From: Chitinophagaceae bacterium
GTDB taxonomy: Bacteria; Bacteroidota; Bacteroidia; Chitinophagales; Chitinophagaceae
Direction: 5' to 3'
Length of the DNA stretch: 64,000 bases
Assembly: GCA_019752295.1 (NCBI GenBank)
Contig: JAIEMK010000011.1
Span: forward strand, 1 to 64,000
The translations under genes and the position numbers were made by a program. The first letter of the stretch is position 1, and each line of letters opens with the position of its first letter. The notes below the pieces were generated by a model, which worked only from the letters and a program-made list of their open reading frames with translations, was not told the origin of the DNA and ran no database searches. Of this stretch, positions 16,723-25,664 are shown one piece after another.

Positions 16723-18609
16723 TTACACGTTCACGATGAGTACTGGTATTTCAAGCTGATGCCGCACACTTTCGATGGTTTCGCCAAATATATAATCTTT
16801 CAATCCTTTGTGTCGGTGAGCTCCCATTACAAGCATATCCGCTTTTGTTTGCTGTACAATCCGAACAATTTCCATCACCCGATTTTGATACCCGAGAACA
16901 ATTTCAACCGTATAGCCAGCATTGGTTAATTGAGCAGCAAAAGCTTCCAGCCTTTCCCGGTCTTTTCTGGTTTCATAATCATCACTTGCTTCGCCAGAAT
17001 ACTTTGCAGCAGCGCTCTCCACGATATGTATTAAAACATAACGCACATCCTGCTTACCCTGCGACAAAGCGTAGGCGATTAGTTTTTCATCGGCCATGCT
17101 GAAGTCGAGCGAAACAGCGATCACTCTGCTGGCATTCACTTCCAGATTTTGCAAAACAGGTGCATCACTATGCATCCGAGCAATATCTCTCAATTTCTTT
17201 TTCTGGAAAATCGGCAAGAAAGTCATCATTACAAAGAGCCATAAAAAAACAATTGCGCCTGCAACTATAATTACTTTCCAAAATATATTTCCGGGCTCTC
17301 CAAATAGTTGCATCGACTGTTCAATTACCATTTTTGAATTTAAAAAAATGAGAATGCCGGCAACCAACCAGGCTGCAATTTTGGTATAGGTTTTAATGGC
17401 AAATTCGCCCATAGTAGTTTTGTCGCTTACGAAGTGTATCAAAGGTATTACAGCAAAACCTAATTGAATGCTCAAAATTACCTGACTCAATACGAGTAAG
17501 GCGTCGATCTTTTCATTCCCATAAATCAATATAGTAATCACTGCCGGAGCGATGGCAATGATTCTGGTGATTAGCCTTCGCAGTAAGGGATTGATTCTGA
17601 GTTGCAGGTATCCTTCCATAACAATCTGGCCTGCCAGCGTTCCGGTAATCGTGCTGCTCTGACCCGCAGCGATAAGTGCAATTGCAAAAAGTATCGGAGC
17701 CAGTTTACTTCCCAAAAGTGGCGCCAATAACTGATGCGCGTCTTCGATTCTGGCAACTTGCACATTACCTGAACTAAAAAAAACAGATGCTGCTAAAATC
17801 AATATCGCAGCGTTCACAAAAAAAGCCGCATTTAATGCAATCGTACTATCAATTAAATTATATCGCAAAGCTCTTTTAATCCCCGACTGACTAGGTTTTA
17901 TTTTTCGGGTTTGCACCAATGCCGAATGCAGGTATAAGTTATGTGGCATAACGGTTGCACCAATAATTCCTACGGCGATGTACAAAGCATTGTTGCTAAG
18001 TACTCCGGGAATAAATCCTATTGCCACTTGGTGAAAATCAGGTTTAGCAAGAAACAGTTCAACCAGAAAAGACAAACCAATAATGGCCACTAAGGCTATG
18101 ATGAACGCTTCGAGTTTTCTGATGCCAAATCTTTGCAGCCACAACAAGAGTAATGTATCCAACACCGTGAATGCAACACCCCAAATAATTGGCAACCCTG
18201 TTAAAAGGTAAATACCAAGTGCCATTCCCAAAACCTCGGCCAGATCGCATGCTGCTATGGCAATTTCCGCAAGAATGTATAAACAAAAATTTACCAGCGG
18301 TGGATATACTTCCCTATTTGCCTGAGCAAGATCTCTTCTGCGTACAATTCCTAATCGGGCACTTAAACTTTGGAGCAATAAAGCCATCAAGTTGCTCATT
18401 AACAGAACCCAAATCAATTTATATCCAAACCTGGCACCTCCTTGTAAATCGGTTGCCCAATTTCCAGGATCCATATAACCCACACTTACCAGATAAGCCG
18501 GGCCCAGATACGCAAGTATTCTTTTCCATCCAGTTGTTTTACTGGTAGTATCTACCGTTTCATGCACTTCACTCAACGACTGACTTGCATTGATTCTTTG
18601 TGGATTCAT
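16723..18609 (-). CDS. mntH: Nramp divalent-metal transporter fused to a universal stress protein domain
   Basis: Inner-membrane H+-coupled Mn2+/Fe2+ importer of 628 residues. The Nramp core (about 28-470) keeps the metal-site motifs DPGN (47-50) and MPHN (221-224), with about 11 helices. A cytoplasmic USP domain follows (about 492-628), beginning SRVIAVSLDFSMAD and ending IPVLIVNV. Its nucleotide loop (GAHRHKG, then FGET) is degenerate relative to the usual GxxG...GS pattern. The gene follows the DtxR-type regulator by 1 bp, so the two form an operon likely controlled by the operator at 19,276-19,302. The fusion suggests cytoplasmic control of uptake; that is inference. Confidence 0.93.
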   Translation of the reverse strand: MNPQRINASQSLSEVHETVDTTSKTTGWKRILAYLGPAYLVSVGYMDPGNWATDLQGGARFGYKLIWVLLMSNLMALLLQSLSARLGIVRRRDLAQANREVYPPLVNFCLYILAEIAIAACDLAEVLGMALGIYLLTGLPIIWGVAFTVLDTLLLLWLQRFGIRKLEAFIIALVAIIGLSFLVELFLAKPDFHQVAIGFIPGVLSNNALYIAVGIIGATVMPHNLYLHSALVQTRKIKPSQSGIKRALRYNLIDSTIALNAAFFVNAAILILAASVFFSSGNVQVARIEDAHQLLAPLLGSKLAPILFAIALIAAGQSSTITGTLAGQIVMEGYLQLRINPLLRRLITRIIAIAPAVITILIYGNEKIDALLVLSQVILSIQLGFAVIPLIHFVSDKTTMGEFAIKTYTKIAAWLVAGILIFLNSKMVIEQSMQLFGEPGNIFWKVIIVAGAIVFLWLFVMMTFLPIFQKKKLRDIARMHSDAPVLQNLEVNASRVIAVSLDFSMADEKLIAYALSQGKQDVRYVLIHIVESAAAKYSGEASDDYETRKDRERLEAFAAQLTNAGYTVEIVLGYQNRVMEIVRIVQQTKADMLVMGAHRHKGLKDYIFGETIESVRHQLEIPVLIVNV

Positions 18610-18610
18610 A

Positions 18611-19270
18611 TCAAATTAATTTTACGAATAGTGCTTCAGATAATTGTTGACTAATAGTAATTGCCGGCTTATTTTTAATGCTGATCTCAACTGAATTATC
18701 GAACGAAAATTTTCTAAGTACTTCCATTCTAGTGCCGATTACAATGTTTTTATGTTTCAACAAATCCAGCAATTCTGCCGATTGACTTCCTACATTACAG
18801 AGCTCTACCAACACATGAGGCTTAACATCTTTCAGATTATACAAACGCATGTAAACCATATTCCCATTGCTATCCGGAATTGGGTCGCCATGGGGGTCAA
18901 ATTTTGGATGTTCCAAAAAAGCATCCAATTTTTCCACCAACTTTTTGCTGCTGATATGTTCCAGTTCTTCTGCCACTTCATGCACTTCGTCCCACCCAAA
19001 CTGGAGCTTCTCTACTAAAAAATATTCCCAGAGACGATGCTTTCGAACAATCATCAAAGCTTGCTTCTTTCCTTCTTTACTCAGCCTCACTCCTTGGTAA
19101 GGCTCATAATCAATTAGGTTTTTTGAAGTGAGCTTTTTTAGCATATCCGTTACCGATGCGGGTTTCGTTAAAATAGAAGCTGCCAGTTGGTTGGTGGTTA
19201 CATTGCCCTCCGACTGCTGCAAATGAAATATTGCTTTGATATAATTTTCTTCTGTTTTGGTTAAATTCAT
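18611..19270 (-). CDS. mntR: DtxR/MntR-family metal-dependent repressor
   Basis: Cytoplasmic metal-sensing transcription regulator of 219 residues. It has an N-terminal winged helix (1-75: MNLTKTEENYIKAIFHLQQ, TKPASVTDMLKKLTSKNLI), a dimerisation/metal domain with HRLWEYFLVEKLQFGWDEVHEVAEELEHI and HPKFDPHGDPIP (about 75-140), and a C-terminal FeoA/SH3-like domain (about 145-219). It precedes the Nramp gene by one base, and a TTTAG-N6-CTAAA dyad lies directly before its start. This supports autoregulation by Mn2+ or Fe2+. Manganese versus iron specificity cannot be settled from sequence alone. Confidence 0.92.
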   Translation of the reverse strand: MNLTKTEENYIKAIFHLQQSEGNVTTNQLAASILTKPASVTDMLKKLTSKNLIDYEPYQGVRLSKEGKKQALMIVRKHRLWEYFLVEKLQFGWDEVHEVAEELEHISSKKLVEKLDAFLEHPKFDPHGDPIPDSNGNMVYMRLYNLKDVKPHVLVELCNVGSQSAELLDLLKHKNIVIGTRMEVLRKFSFDNSVEISIKNKPAITISQQLSEALFVKLI

Positions 19271-19275
19271 GTACT

Positions 19276-19302
19276 CTAAAATTATTTTTAGACAAACCTA
19301 AA
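19276..19302 (-). promoter_or_regulatory. Probable DtxR/MntR operator
   Basis: TTTAGACAAACCTAAA (19,287-19,302) has inverted TTTAG/CTAAA arms spaced by 6 bp, the pattern of DtxR/MntR boxes. An overlapping second dyad, CTAAA-N6-TTTAG (19,276-19,291), extends it toward the gene. The site lies only 5-30 bp upstream of the mntR start, where binding would block initiation or promoter escape. Binding by the adjacent regulator is inferred. Confidence 0.72.
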
Positions 19303-19378
19303 TTATTTTAAGCAATAAAAAACACCCAATTTCAGGTTCAATCAATGAATCCTGTATTTTTATGCAAATAATTCTGGT

Positions 19379-20326
19379 ATGCACAAGAGATTGCTTTATA
19401 TCATGCTGATACTGCTATTTGCATGTGGACAAAAGAAATTGGATTTTTCTGGTGCAACTCCGCTAAAGGCAAAAGACTTTCTATCTGTCTTCCCAATCAT
19501 TAACAATACATTCTTTGCAGCCGACAGTAATTTCCTGAAGTTGTCGGACAGTACCAGAATCGGCCTAAAAGCAATTACTCAGTTTATTCCTGATTCGGTT
19601 ATTGCAAATCTGGTAGGAAAAGAAAAAAATCCTGCATTTTATCCCGTAGGAAAAATTGTAAAAGAAAAAGAAACTTACCTCTTGCTGAACATCATAGAAA
19701 AGCACAGAAAGTTGATGGCCTTAATTGTTGTTGATACGAAAAGCAACAAGTGCTTGGCATCCAAACGCTTGATCGAAGATGACCTTCAGGATGAATACGT
19801 TCATACGATTACTGTTAATAAAGAACCCACCTTTCTTTTGGCTCAGGAAAAAATGGGCAAAGATAATATTGCACAGTTTACAAGAATTGGCTGGGTGTAC
19901 AGCTCCGGTATTGGGTTTATGATTGTTGTAAACGACTCTAACGAATCGCCATCAAAATCAAATATCATTAACCCAATCGATACACTTCCAAGGAAGAACA
20001 GGTATAGCGGTGATTATGCAGAAGATAAAAGGAATTTTATTTCGCTCAGAGACGGGAAGAATGCAAACAGCTATGCCTTCTTTATTCATTTTGAAAAGAA
20101 CGAAGGAACTTGTATCGGCGAGTTGAAAGGAGAACTTAAAATGAAAGATCTTACCAATGGACAATATCGTTTTAATACAGACCCATGTGTGATCGATTTT
20201 AAATTCGAAGGAAATCAAATCAGTTTAAAAGAACAAGGTACTTGCGGAAATCATAGGGGCATTAAATGCTTCTTCGATGATCAGTTTACCCGAAAAAAAG
20301 AAAGCAAATCAAACAAAAGAAAATAA
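19379..20326 (+). CDS. Putative lipoprotein of unknown function
   Basis: Not recognised. The 315-residue product has a short signal peptide with a lipobox-like LLFACG (Cys about 16), so it is probably lipid-anchored. The body is polar with no clear repeat. It has two Cys near the C-terminus (DPCVIDF, TCGNHRGIKCFF) and ends in a highly basic KKESKSNKRK tail. It stands alone, divergent from mntR (start-to-start gap 108 bp, which contains the mntR operator). No metal-related motif links it to that neighbour. Confidence 0.7.
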   Translation: MHKRLLYIMLILLFACGQKKLDFSGATPLKAKDFLSVFPIINNTFFAADSNFLKLSDSTRIGLKAITQFIPDSVIANLVGKEKNPAFYPVGKIVKEKETYLLLNIIEKHRKLMALIVVDTKSNKCLASKRLIEDDLQDEYVHTITVNKEPTFLLAQEKMGKDNIAQFTRIGWVYSSGIGFMIVVNDSNESPSKSNIINPIDTLPRKNRYSGDYAEDKRNFISLRDGKNANSYAFFIHFEKNEGTCIGELKGELKMKDLTNGQYRFNTDPCVIDFKFEGNQISLKEQGTCGNHRGIKCFFDDQFTRKKESKSNKRK

Positions 20327-20445
20327 ATAAATAAAACCCAAAAACAGACTTCCCCCCGTATTTCTGTGGACCTAATGTGTAAATTTTACATTTTAAAGAA
20401 AAGACTTACCTTGCGGAAGATTTAAAGAAAACGAAAAGAGAATTT

Positions 20446-22101
20446 ATGAATTTCAGAAGCTTTCAGGTCCCCTATTCTATCGATGAACAGTACGCCAAAA
20501 AATCCGCTTATTTTTCAATGGAGTTTGCAATTCACCAACCGCTAAAAATTTACAGTGGTGGTTTGGGTTTCTTAGCCGGCTCTCATTTACGCAGTGCATA
20601 TGAACTTCGGCAAAATATGATTGGGATTGGTATTTTATGGAAATACGGGTATTACGATCAGGCAAGAAATCAGGATCAAACCTTACAGGTAACTTTCATG
20701 GAGAAGATGTATAGTTTTCTGGAAGACACTGATATCAAATTTCAGATTCTGATTCATGACCATCCGGTTTGGGTGAAAGCTTATTATTTGAATCCAGAGA
20801 CTTTCAAAAGCGCACCTCTGTTTTTGTTGAGCACCGATCTACCTGAAAACGATTATGTTTCGCAAACCATTACACACCGTTTGTACGACGCAAACATTGC
20901 GACAAAGGTTGCGCAGTTTATTCTGCTGGGAATTGGTGGAGCAAAATTGGTTGATGAACTTGGGTTTAATCCTGATGTATATCACCTAAACGAAGCACAT
21001 GGCATTTCTGCAAGCTTCTATTTACTAAATAAATTCAAATCTGTAGCAAAATTAAGAGAGCACTTGGTGTTTACCACGCATACTCCTGAGGAAGCGGGAA
21101 ATGAAAAGCATGATATTTATTTGTGTGAGAAAATGAGTTATTTCTGTGGACTGAGTTTAGACGAGGTACGCAGGTTAACAGGTATCAAAGATGATCAATT
21201 CAACCACTCTTTAGTTGCACTGAGATTTGCAAGAAAAGCAAATGGAGTATCTGCACTTCACGGCGATGTAAGTAGGGCCATGTGGGCTCAGTACGAAGGT
21301 ATTTGCCCAATCATTAGTATTACAAATGCGCAAAACTGGCACTACTGGGCTGATAAACAATTGTACCGCTCACTGGAAGAGAAAAACGACTTCGGCTTCG
21401 ACGACAGAAAAAAATTCCTCAAAAAAAGAGCCTTTGAAATTGTTGCTGACCAAACCGGAAAAATTTTTAATCCAAACGTTTTAACGATCGTTTGGTCGCG
21501 CAGGTTTGCAGGCTACAAGCGTGCAGACATGCTTACATGGGATTTAGAAAGGTTCGAAAAATTATTATCAAATACAAAATATCCTGTTCAAATTATTTGG
21601 GCTGGTAAACCTTACCCATTAGATTATCCTGCAATTACCCAATTCAATAATCTGGTGCAGATCAGTAAAAAATATAAAAACGTAGCCGTATTGATCGGTT
21701 ATGAACTGTCGTTGAGTAAAAGATTAAAACAGGCTTCAGACATCTGGTTAAATAATCCTCGTGTTCCTCGTGAAGCGTCTGGAACCAGCGGCATGACAGC
21801 TTGTATGAATGGTTCTGTAAACTTATCTACCGATGATGGCTGGATTCCTGAGTTTATCAATCATGGTAATAACGGATTTGTGGTTCCTAAAGCAGATTAC
21901 GAAAACATGTCGGTTCAGGCACAAGACGATTACGATTTGAATAAATTATATGAGATATTAGAACAACAGATACTTCCTCTATACTACGAAAATTATGATA
22001 CCTGGAGACAGATCATGAAAAATGGCATGATGGATGTTCGCTGGCAGTTCGACAGTAACAGAATGGCTCACGAGTATTATGAGTTGATGTATAAATCATA
22101 G
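20446..22101 (+). CDS. Alpha-glucan phosphorylase-like GT-B protein lacking the PLP lysine
   Basis: Cytoplasmic GT-B fold protein of 551 residues resembling short GT35 alpha-glucan phosphorylases: AYFSMEFAIH and IYSGGLGFLAGSHLRSA at the N-terminus, HLNEAHG, THTPEEAGNEKH, VWSRRFAGYKRADM and PREASGTSGM. In GT35 enzymes the residue after that final motif is the Schiff-base lysine for PLP (GTSGMK). Here it is Thr451 (codon ACA, 21,796-21,798), followed by an intact MNGSVNLSTDDGWIPEF. The protein may therefore be a PLP-independent glucosyltransferase or a non-phosphorolytic relative. Many Bacteroidota GlgP-like proteins seem to share this form. No other glycogen gene is adjacent. Confidence 0.82.
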   Translation: MNFRSFQVPYSIDEQYAKKSAYFSMEFAIHQPLKIYSGGLGFLAGSHLRSAYELRQNMIGIGILWKYGYYDQARNQDQTLQVTFMEKMYSFLEDTDIKFQILIHDHPVWVKAYYLNPETFKSAPLFLLSTDLPENDYVSQTITHRLYDANIATKVAQFILLGIGGAKLVDELGFNPDVYHLNEAHGISASFYLLNKFKSVAKLREHLVFTTHTPEEAGNEKHDIYLCEKMSYFCGLSLDEVRRLTGIKDDQFNHSLVALRFARKANGVSALHGDVSRAMWAQYEGICPIISITNAQNWHYWADKQLYRSLEEKNDFGFDDRKKFLKKRAFEIVADQTGKIFNPNVLTIVWSRRFAGYKRADMLTWDLERFEKLLSNTKYPVQIIWAGKPYPLDYPAITQFNNLVQISKKYKNVAVLIGYELSLSKRLKQASDIWLNNPRVPREASGTSGMTACMNGSVNLSTDDGWIPEFINHGNNGFVVPKADYENMSVQAQDDYDLNKLYEILEQQILPLYYENYDTWRQIMKNGMMDVRWQFDSNRMAHEYYELMYKS

Positions 22102-22131
22102 TTTTGAGCAATCGTGTAGAATGAGAGAAAG

Positions 22132-22158
22132 TCCCTGTGTTGAACGGGGATTTTTTTA
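22132..22158 (+). terminator. Hairpin terminator after the glgP-like gene
   Basis: TCCCTGT / ACGGGGA stem (one G-T pair), GTTGA loop, followed by TTTTTTT. Confidence 0.8.
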
Positions 22159-22197
22159 TTCAATCAGGTTACTAGTTCATATTAAACAAATGCGGCT

Positions 22198-22205
22198 TAA
22201 TTTTG
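22198..22205 (+). promoter_or_regulatory. Candidate -7 box of ubiX
   Basis: TAATTTTG matches the Bacteroidota -7 consensus TAnnTTTG exactly, 19 bp before the ubiX ATG. The -33 region is weak (TTCA near 22,176), so the assignment is tentative. Confidence 0.4.
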
Positions 22206-22224
22206 TAATACTCAAAACCGATTT

Positions 22225-22794
22225 ATGAAACATAAAATGGTAATTGCTATTTCAGGCGCAAGCGGATCGGTTTATGCAAAAGTATTATTAGACAAATTAC
22301 TTACCTGCAATGATCAGATTGCAGAAGTTGGGATTGTAATGAGTGCAAACGCTAAAAAAGTTTGGGAAACAGAATTAGGCAATCAATCTTATTTAAATTA
22401 TCCTTTCCGTTATTTCGAGAAGCACGATTTTAATGCACCGTTTGCTTCCGGCTCTGCCAAATATAATAGCATGATCGTTGTTCCTTGTAGTATGGGAACT
22501 CTTGGCAGGATTGCATCAGGTGTAAGTGACGATCTGGTAACAAGGGCCGCCGATGTTATTCTAAAAGAAAGAAGGAAGCTTATTTTGATGGTACGTGATA
22601 CCCCGTATAATCTGATTCATATCAGGAATATGGAAACAGTAACGCTTGCCGGTGGAATTATTTGCCCCTGCAGTCCTTCATTTTATAGTAAACCCGAAAA
22701 CTTTGAATCCATGGCCGCAACAGTTGTTGACAGGGCATTAGAGCTTACTGGCTTTGAACTAAACACTTATCGCTGGGGATCTCCTGATATCTAA
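22225..22794 (+). CDS. ubiX: UbiX-family flavin prenyltransferase
   Basis: Makes prenylated FMN from FMNH2 and dimethylallyl phosphate, the cofactor of UbiD-type decarboxylases. The 189-residue product has ISGASGSVYAKVLLDKL (FMN site), VVPCSMGTLGRIASGVSDDL, RAADVILKERRKLILMVRDT and NMETVTLAGGIICPCSPSFY. Length is normal. No ubiD is visible in this window, so the partner decarboxylase must lie elsewhere. The gene is convergent with the NAGPA-domain gene, with 4 bp between the ends. Confidence 0.93.
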   Translation: MKHKMVIAISGASGSVYAKVLLDKLLTCNDQIAEVGIVMSANAKKVWETELGNQSYLNYPFRYFEKHDFNAPFASGSAKYNSMIVVPCSMGTLGRIASGVSDDLVTRAADVILKERRKLILMVRDTPYNLIHIRNMETVTLAGGIICPCSPSFYSKPENFESMAATVVDRALELTGFELNTYRWGSPDI

Positions 22795-22798
22795 TCTA

Positions 22799-23749
22799 TT
22801 ACTGTTTTAATTTAAGCATAATCACTGCAGGTACCCGCCGCTGCCCTTCTTTATCGCTTGGCTTAATTGTTTCTTTACCGTTGATCAGCATACAACTACT
22901 GCCGCCTCCGTCTAAATTTAAAGCTTCCACGCAACCAATATCTTTTAACATAGCAGCTTCTTCTATCAGCGAAACGCCTTCCGATTTTCCCGGAAACCTG
23001 CCTTCAATTACCATAAATATCAAATGATTGTCGCTGGTATATCCCATTGCCGTGCGTGGATGTTTATCGTTGATGGCTTTACCGGCAAACTTCAATTCCT
23101 GATTATTACTAATCGCAATATTGCCATCCTGCACCAACACGGGCCCTCCTCCCACTGCAGTTTTCATTTTCCATTTTTTCAAACGGTATCTCTGTACATA
23201 TTTGCGAATATTCAAAACTGCAGAAGAATCTATGAATGGATCAATTGGTTTTTGGCTTGCCCGTGGATATCTTGAAATGGAATCACTAAGTACCCATGCG
23301 ATATCGGGATGATTGTTTTTATCGATACCCAGTGCGCCAGTTATAGGATGAAGGTATGTGAGCGTATCTTTTCCTTTTCTTGCAATGCTGTTTTGTGCGA
23401 AAGCTAATTGCCTGCCCTCTCTCACAACCATACTTACATTGGTGTTATTAACAAATTCAAAAAAAGTACAGTTCATTACCAACAAAGGCTTTGATTCAGT
23501 TTCATAAAATTTTAAAGGGGTAGAACGCACCCCGTTAGTAGACGCGCTGCTAACTTTTAAATTTTTATCATTCAGATCTACTGCAAGATAATATGCATGA
23601 TTGGGGCGGCCGGCAATACTGTCGTTACAATAAAAAACCTGTACTGATGATGGTAAGGGCTGATACAAACTATCTACATTCTTCCAATGCAATTGCGCCG
23701 AAGTAATTATAGGAAAAATAAATAGGCAGAAGCAAGGAAAAAATTTCAT
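22799..23749 (-). CDS. Secreted phosphodiester glycosidase (NAGPA) domain protein
   Basis: Exported protein of 316 residues with a signal peptide ending near TSAQ. The body matches the NAGPA/DUF2233 fold: VMNCTFFEF, GALGIDKN, KTAVGGGPVLVQDG, HPRTAMGYTSDNHLIFMVIEGR, and EALNLDGGGSSCMLINGK. Family members cleave phosphodiester-linked N-acetylglucosamine or act on exopolysaccharides; the substrate here is unknown. It ends against ubiX and lies 12 bp downstream of lipA on the same strand, so the two may be co-transcribed. Confidence 0.86.
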   Translation of the reverse strand: MKFFPCFCLFIFPIITSAQLHWKNVDSLYQPLPSSVQVFYCNDSIAGRPNHAYYLAVDLNDKNLKVSSASTNGVRSTPLKFYETESKPLLVMNCTFFEFVNNTNVSMVVREGRQLAFAQNSIARKGKDTLTYLHPITGALGIDKNNHPDIAWVLSDSISRYPRASQKPIDPFIDSSAVLNIRKYVQRYRLKKWKMKTAVGGGPVLVQDGNIAISNNQELKFAGKAINDKHPRTAMGYTSDNHLIFMVIEGRFPGKSEGVSLIEEAAMLKDIGCVEALNLDGGGSSCMLINGKETIKPSDKEGQRRVPAVIMLKLKQ

Positions 23750-23761
23750 ACAATGAGCATT

Positions 23762-24691
23762 CTATACTGCAAGTTTTTCTGCAGTCCATAATTGCCTGCC
23801 GATTCCGGGTATCACATGTTTTTCGCTATGATAAGATGAGCGCACCAGCGGACCGCTCTCAACATAATCTAATCCAATACGGTAACCAATTTCTCTCAAT
23901 TCCGCAAACTCGTCGGGGTGCACAAATCTTTGCACTGGCAAGTGCTTTTTTGTGGGCTGTAAATATTGTCCCAATGTGAGCACATCTGTTCCATTTGCCA
24001 CCAGATCTTCCATTGCCTGAATTACTTCCTCTTTTGTTTCACCCAAGCCCAGCATGATGCCGGTTTTAGTGCGCATACCACCAGCTTTCAGGGTTCTTAA
24101 TACTTCCAGACTTCTTCGATATTTGGCCTGAATCCGAACCTGACGTGTAATTCGTTCAACCGTTTCCATATTATGACTAACCACATCGGGTGCCGCATCT
24201 ATAATTCTTTGAATCTGATCAGTAATACCTCTAAAATCAGGGATCAGTGTTTCAAGTGTTGTACCTGGGTTAAGCGCTTTAACCGCTTTGATAGTATTAT
24301 GCCAGATAATGGAGCCCCCATCTTTTAATTCGTCTCTGTCTACACTGGTTAACACCGCGTGCTTCACTTTCATTAAATGAATTGCTTCTGCAACACGTTG
24401 TGGTTCATCCCAATCAACAGCTTCAGGCCTTCCAGTGGCAACAGCGCAGAAACCGCAGCTACGGGTACAGATATTGCCAAGAATCATAAACGTGGCGGTA
24501 CCTTCGCCCCAACACTCTCCCATATTCGGACAATTACCACTCTCACAGATGGTATGTAATTGATGGGTATCCACTAATCCACGTACGTGCTTATAGCTTT
24601 CGCCAATCGGCAATTTCACCCTTAACCAACTGGGTTTTTTAATTTTTGAATTATTTGAATCAATTGAAGAGATAACCGGTAATTCTTGCAT
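23762..24691 (-). CDS. lipA: Lipoyl synthase
   Basis: Radical SAM enzyme inserting sulfur into octanoylated carrier proteins. The 309-residue product has the auxiliary cluster motif [12 protein letters not shown], the radical SAM triad [21 protein letters not shown], and the C-terminal [12 protein letters not shown] with the third-cluster Ser. ATG 24691 is chosen; an in-frame extension to 24,754 is not family-like. No lipB is adjacent. The secreted NAGPA protein gene follows at 12 bp. Confidence 0.96.
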   Translation of the reverse strand: MQELPVISSIDSNNSKIKKPSWLRVKLPIGESYKHVRGLVDTHQLHTICESGNCPNMGECWGEGTATFMILGNICTRSCGFCAVATGRPEAVDWDEPQRVAEAIHLMKVKHAVLTSVDRDELKDGGSIIWHNTIKAVKALNPGTTLETLIPDFRGITDQIQRIIDAAPDVVSHNMETVERITRQVRIQAKYRRSLEVLRTLKAGGMRTKTGIMLGLGETKEEVIQAMEDLVANGTDVLTLGQYLQPTKKHLPVQRFVHPDEFAELREIGYRIGLDYVESGPLVRSSYHSEKHVIPGIGRQLWTAEKLAV

Positions 24692-24796
24692 GCCTCGATT
24701 CCTTGAACAGTTTAAATAATAAATTACTTGATTTACAAACCCAGTCAGATCCAATGGCGTTTATTCCATCATTTGTGCAAAGAGAACAAAAAAAAA

Positions 24797-25621
24797 TCAT
24801 TTTCGTTTACCAAATACGAAGGAAACATATGCATTTAAGAAGAAACTTTTCGGATCGTTCTTAACAAGTATCGGCATTGTTTTAGAATAATATTCCACAT
24901 TGAGGCCAACTTCCAGTGCACTTAGCACTTCGTTGTATCTGCCATAATCAAAACGAATAGCGGTTCTTGCATATGCCCCAGGTACAACCTGAATTTCGTT
25001 AAAGCCCTTTGTAAAGCTGGCTTTACCTACAATACTGGTAGGATCTAAAAATATGCTATCGTTATTATTGTATTTGATTTGCTTTCTTTTACCACTTCCA
25101 TACGGGTTCTCAATCTCTAAATAATATGGCTTCAAAAGTCCCGCTGTTAACCCGGCACCATAAATTGCCGAAACAGCAACTCCGTTTTTATTACCCTTCC
25201 CGCCAATTAAACGCTGTTGACCAAATCCCAGTTTTAAATAATAAAAATTATTTTGTTTACCATATACATAGCTCGAGAATACTACAAAGCCCTGTGAAGT
25301 GCTTAATGTAGGTACTTTCTCTTCTTTCTTATCTTTTCTTTCTCCTAATTCCAACCACCATAAATTGGTCTTGGTAATAGTTTTATATTTACCCTTTTCA
25401 AAAAACATTCCCCAGCCATCCGTATTAAATTTAAATCCAAAAGCATTTTGCTTTTGGAAAATCAAAGCACCTTCTTCTTCCTGCTTAATTAACTGATTGA
25501 TTCGTTCCCGCTTTTCCGCTTTTTTTTGCGCTTTATCCACTGCAGAAGAACTTGGTTGTTTCTGTTGAGCAAAAACAGACAAAGAACAAAAAATTGATAA
25601 AATTAAAAAGACTTGCTTCAC
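24797..25621 (-). CDS. Exported protein, probable outer-membrane beta-barrel
   Basis: Not recognised as a named family. The 274-residue product has a signal peptide (KQVFLILSIFCSLSVFAQQ), a Lys/Glu-rich helical linker (about 28-50), then alternating amphipathic strands rich in Gly and aromatics (FGFKFNTDGWGMFFEKG, FYYLKLGFGQQRLIGGKG), ending AYVSFVFGKRK. That fits a porin-like barrel with an aromatic near the C-terminus. The start is GTG 25621; the nearby ATG is out of frame. Divergent from osmC. Confidence 0.7.
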   Translation of the reverse strand: MKQVFLILSIFCSLSVFAQQKQPSSSAVDKAQKKAEKRERINQLIKQEEEGALIFQKQNAFGFKFNTDGWGMFFEKGKYKTITKTNLWWLELGERKDKKEEKVPTLSTSQGFVVFSSYVYGKQNNFYYLKLGFGQQRLIGGKGNKNGVAVSAIYGAGLTAGLLKPYYLEIENPYGSGKRKQIKYNNNDSIFLDPTSIVGKASFTKGFNEIQVVPGAYARTAIRFDYGRYNEVLSALEVGLNVEYYSKTMPILVKNDPKSFFLNAYVSFVFGKRK

Positions 25622-25664
25622 ATCTAATGGTTTGATGCAGTAAATTTAGGGCAAAATTGATGCA

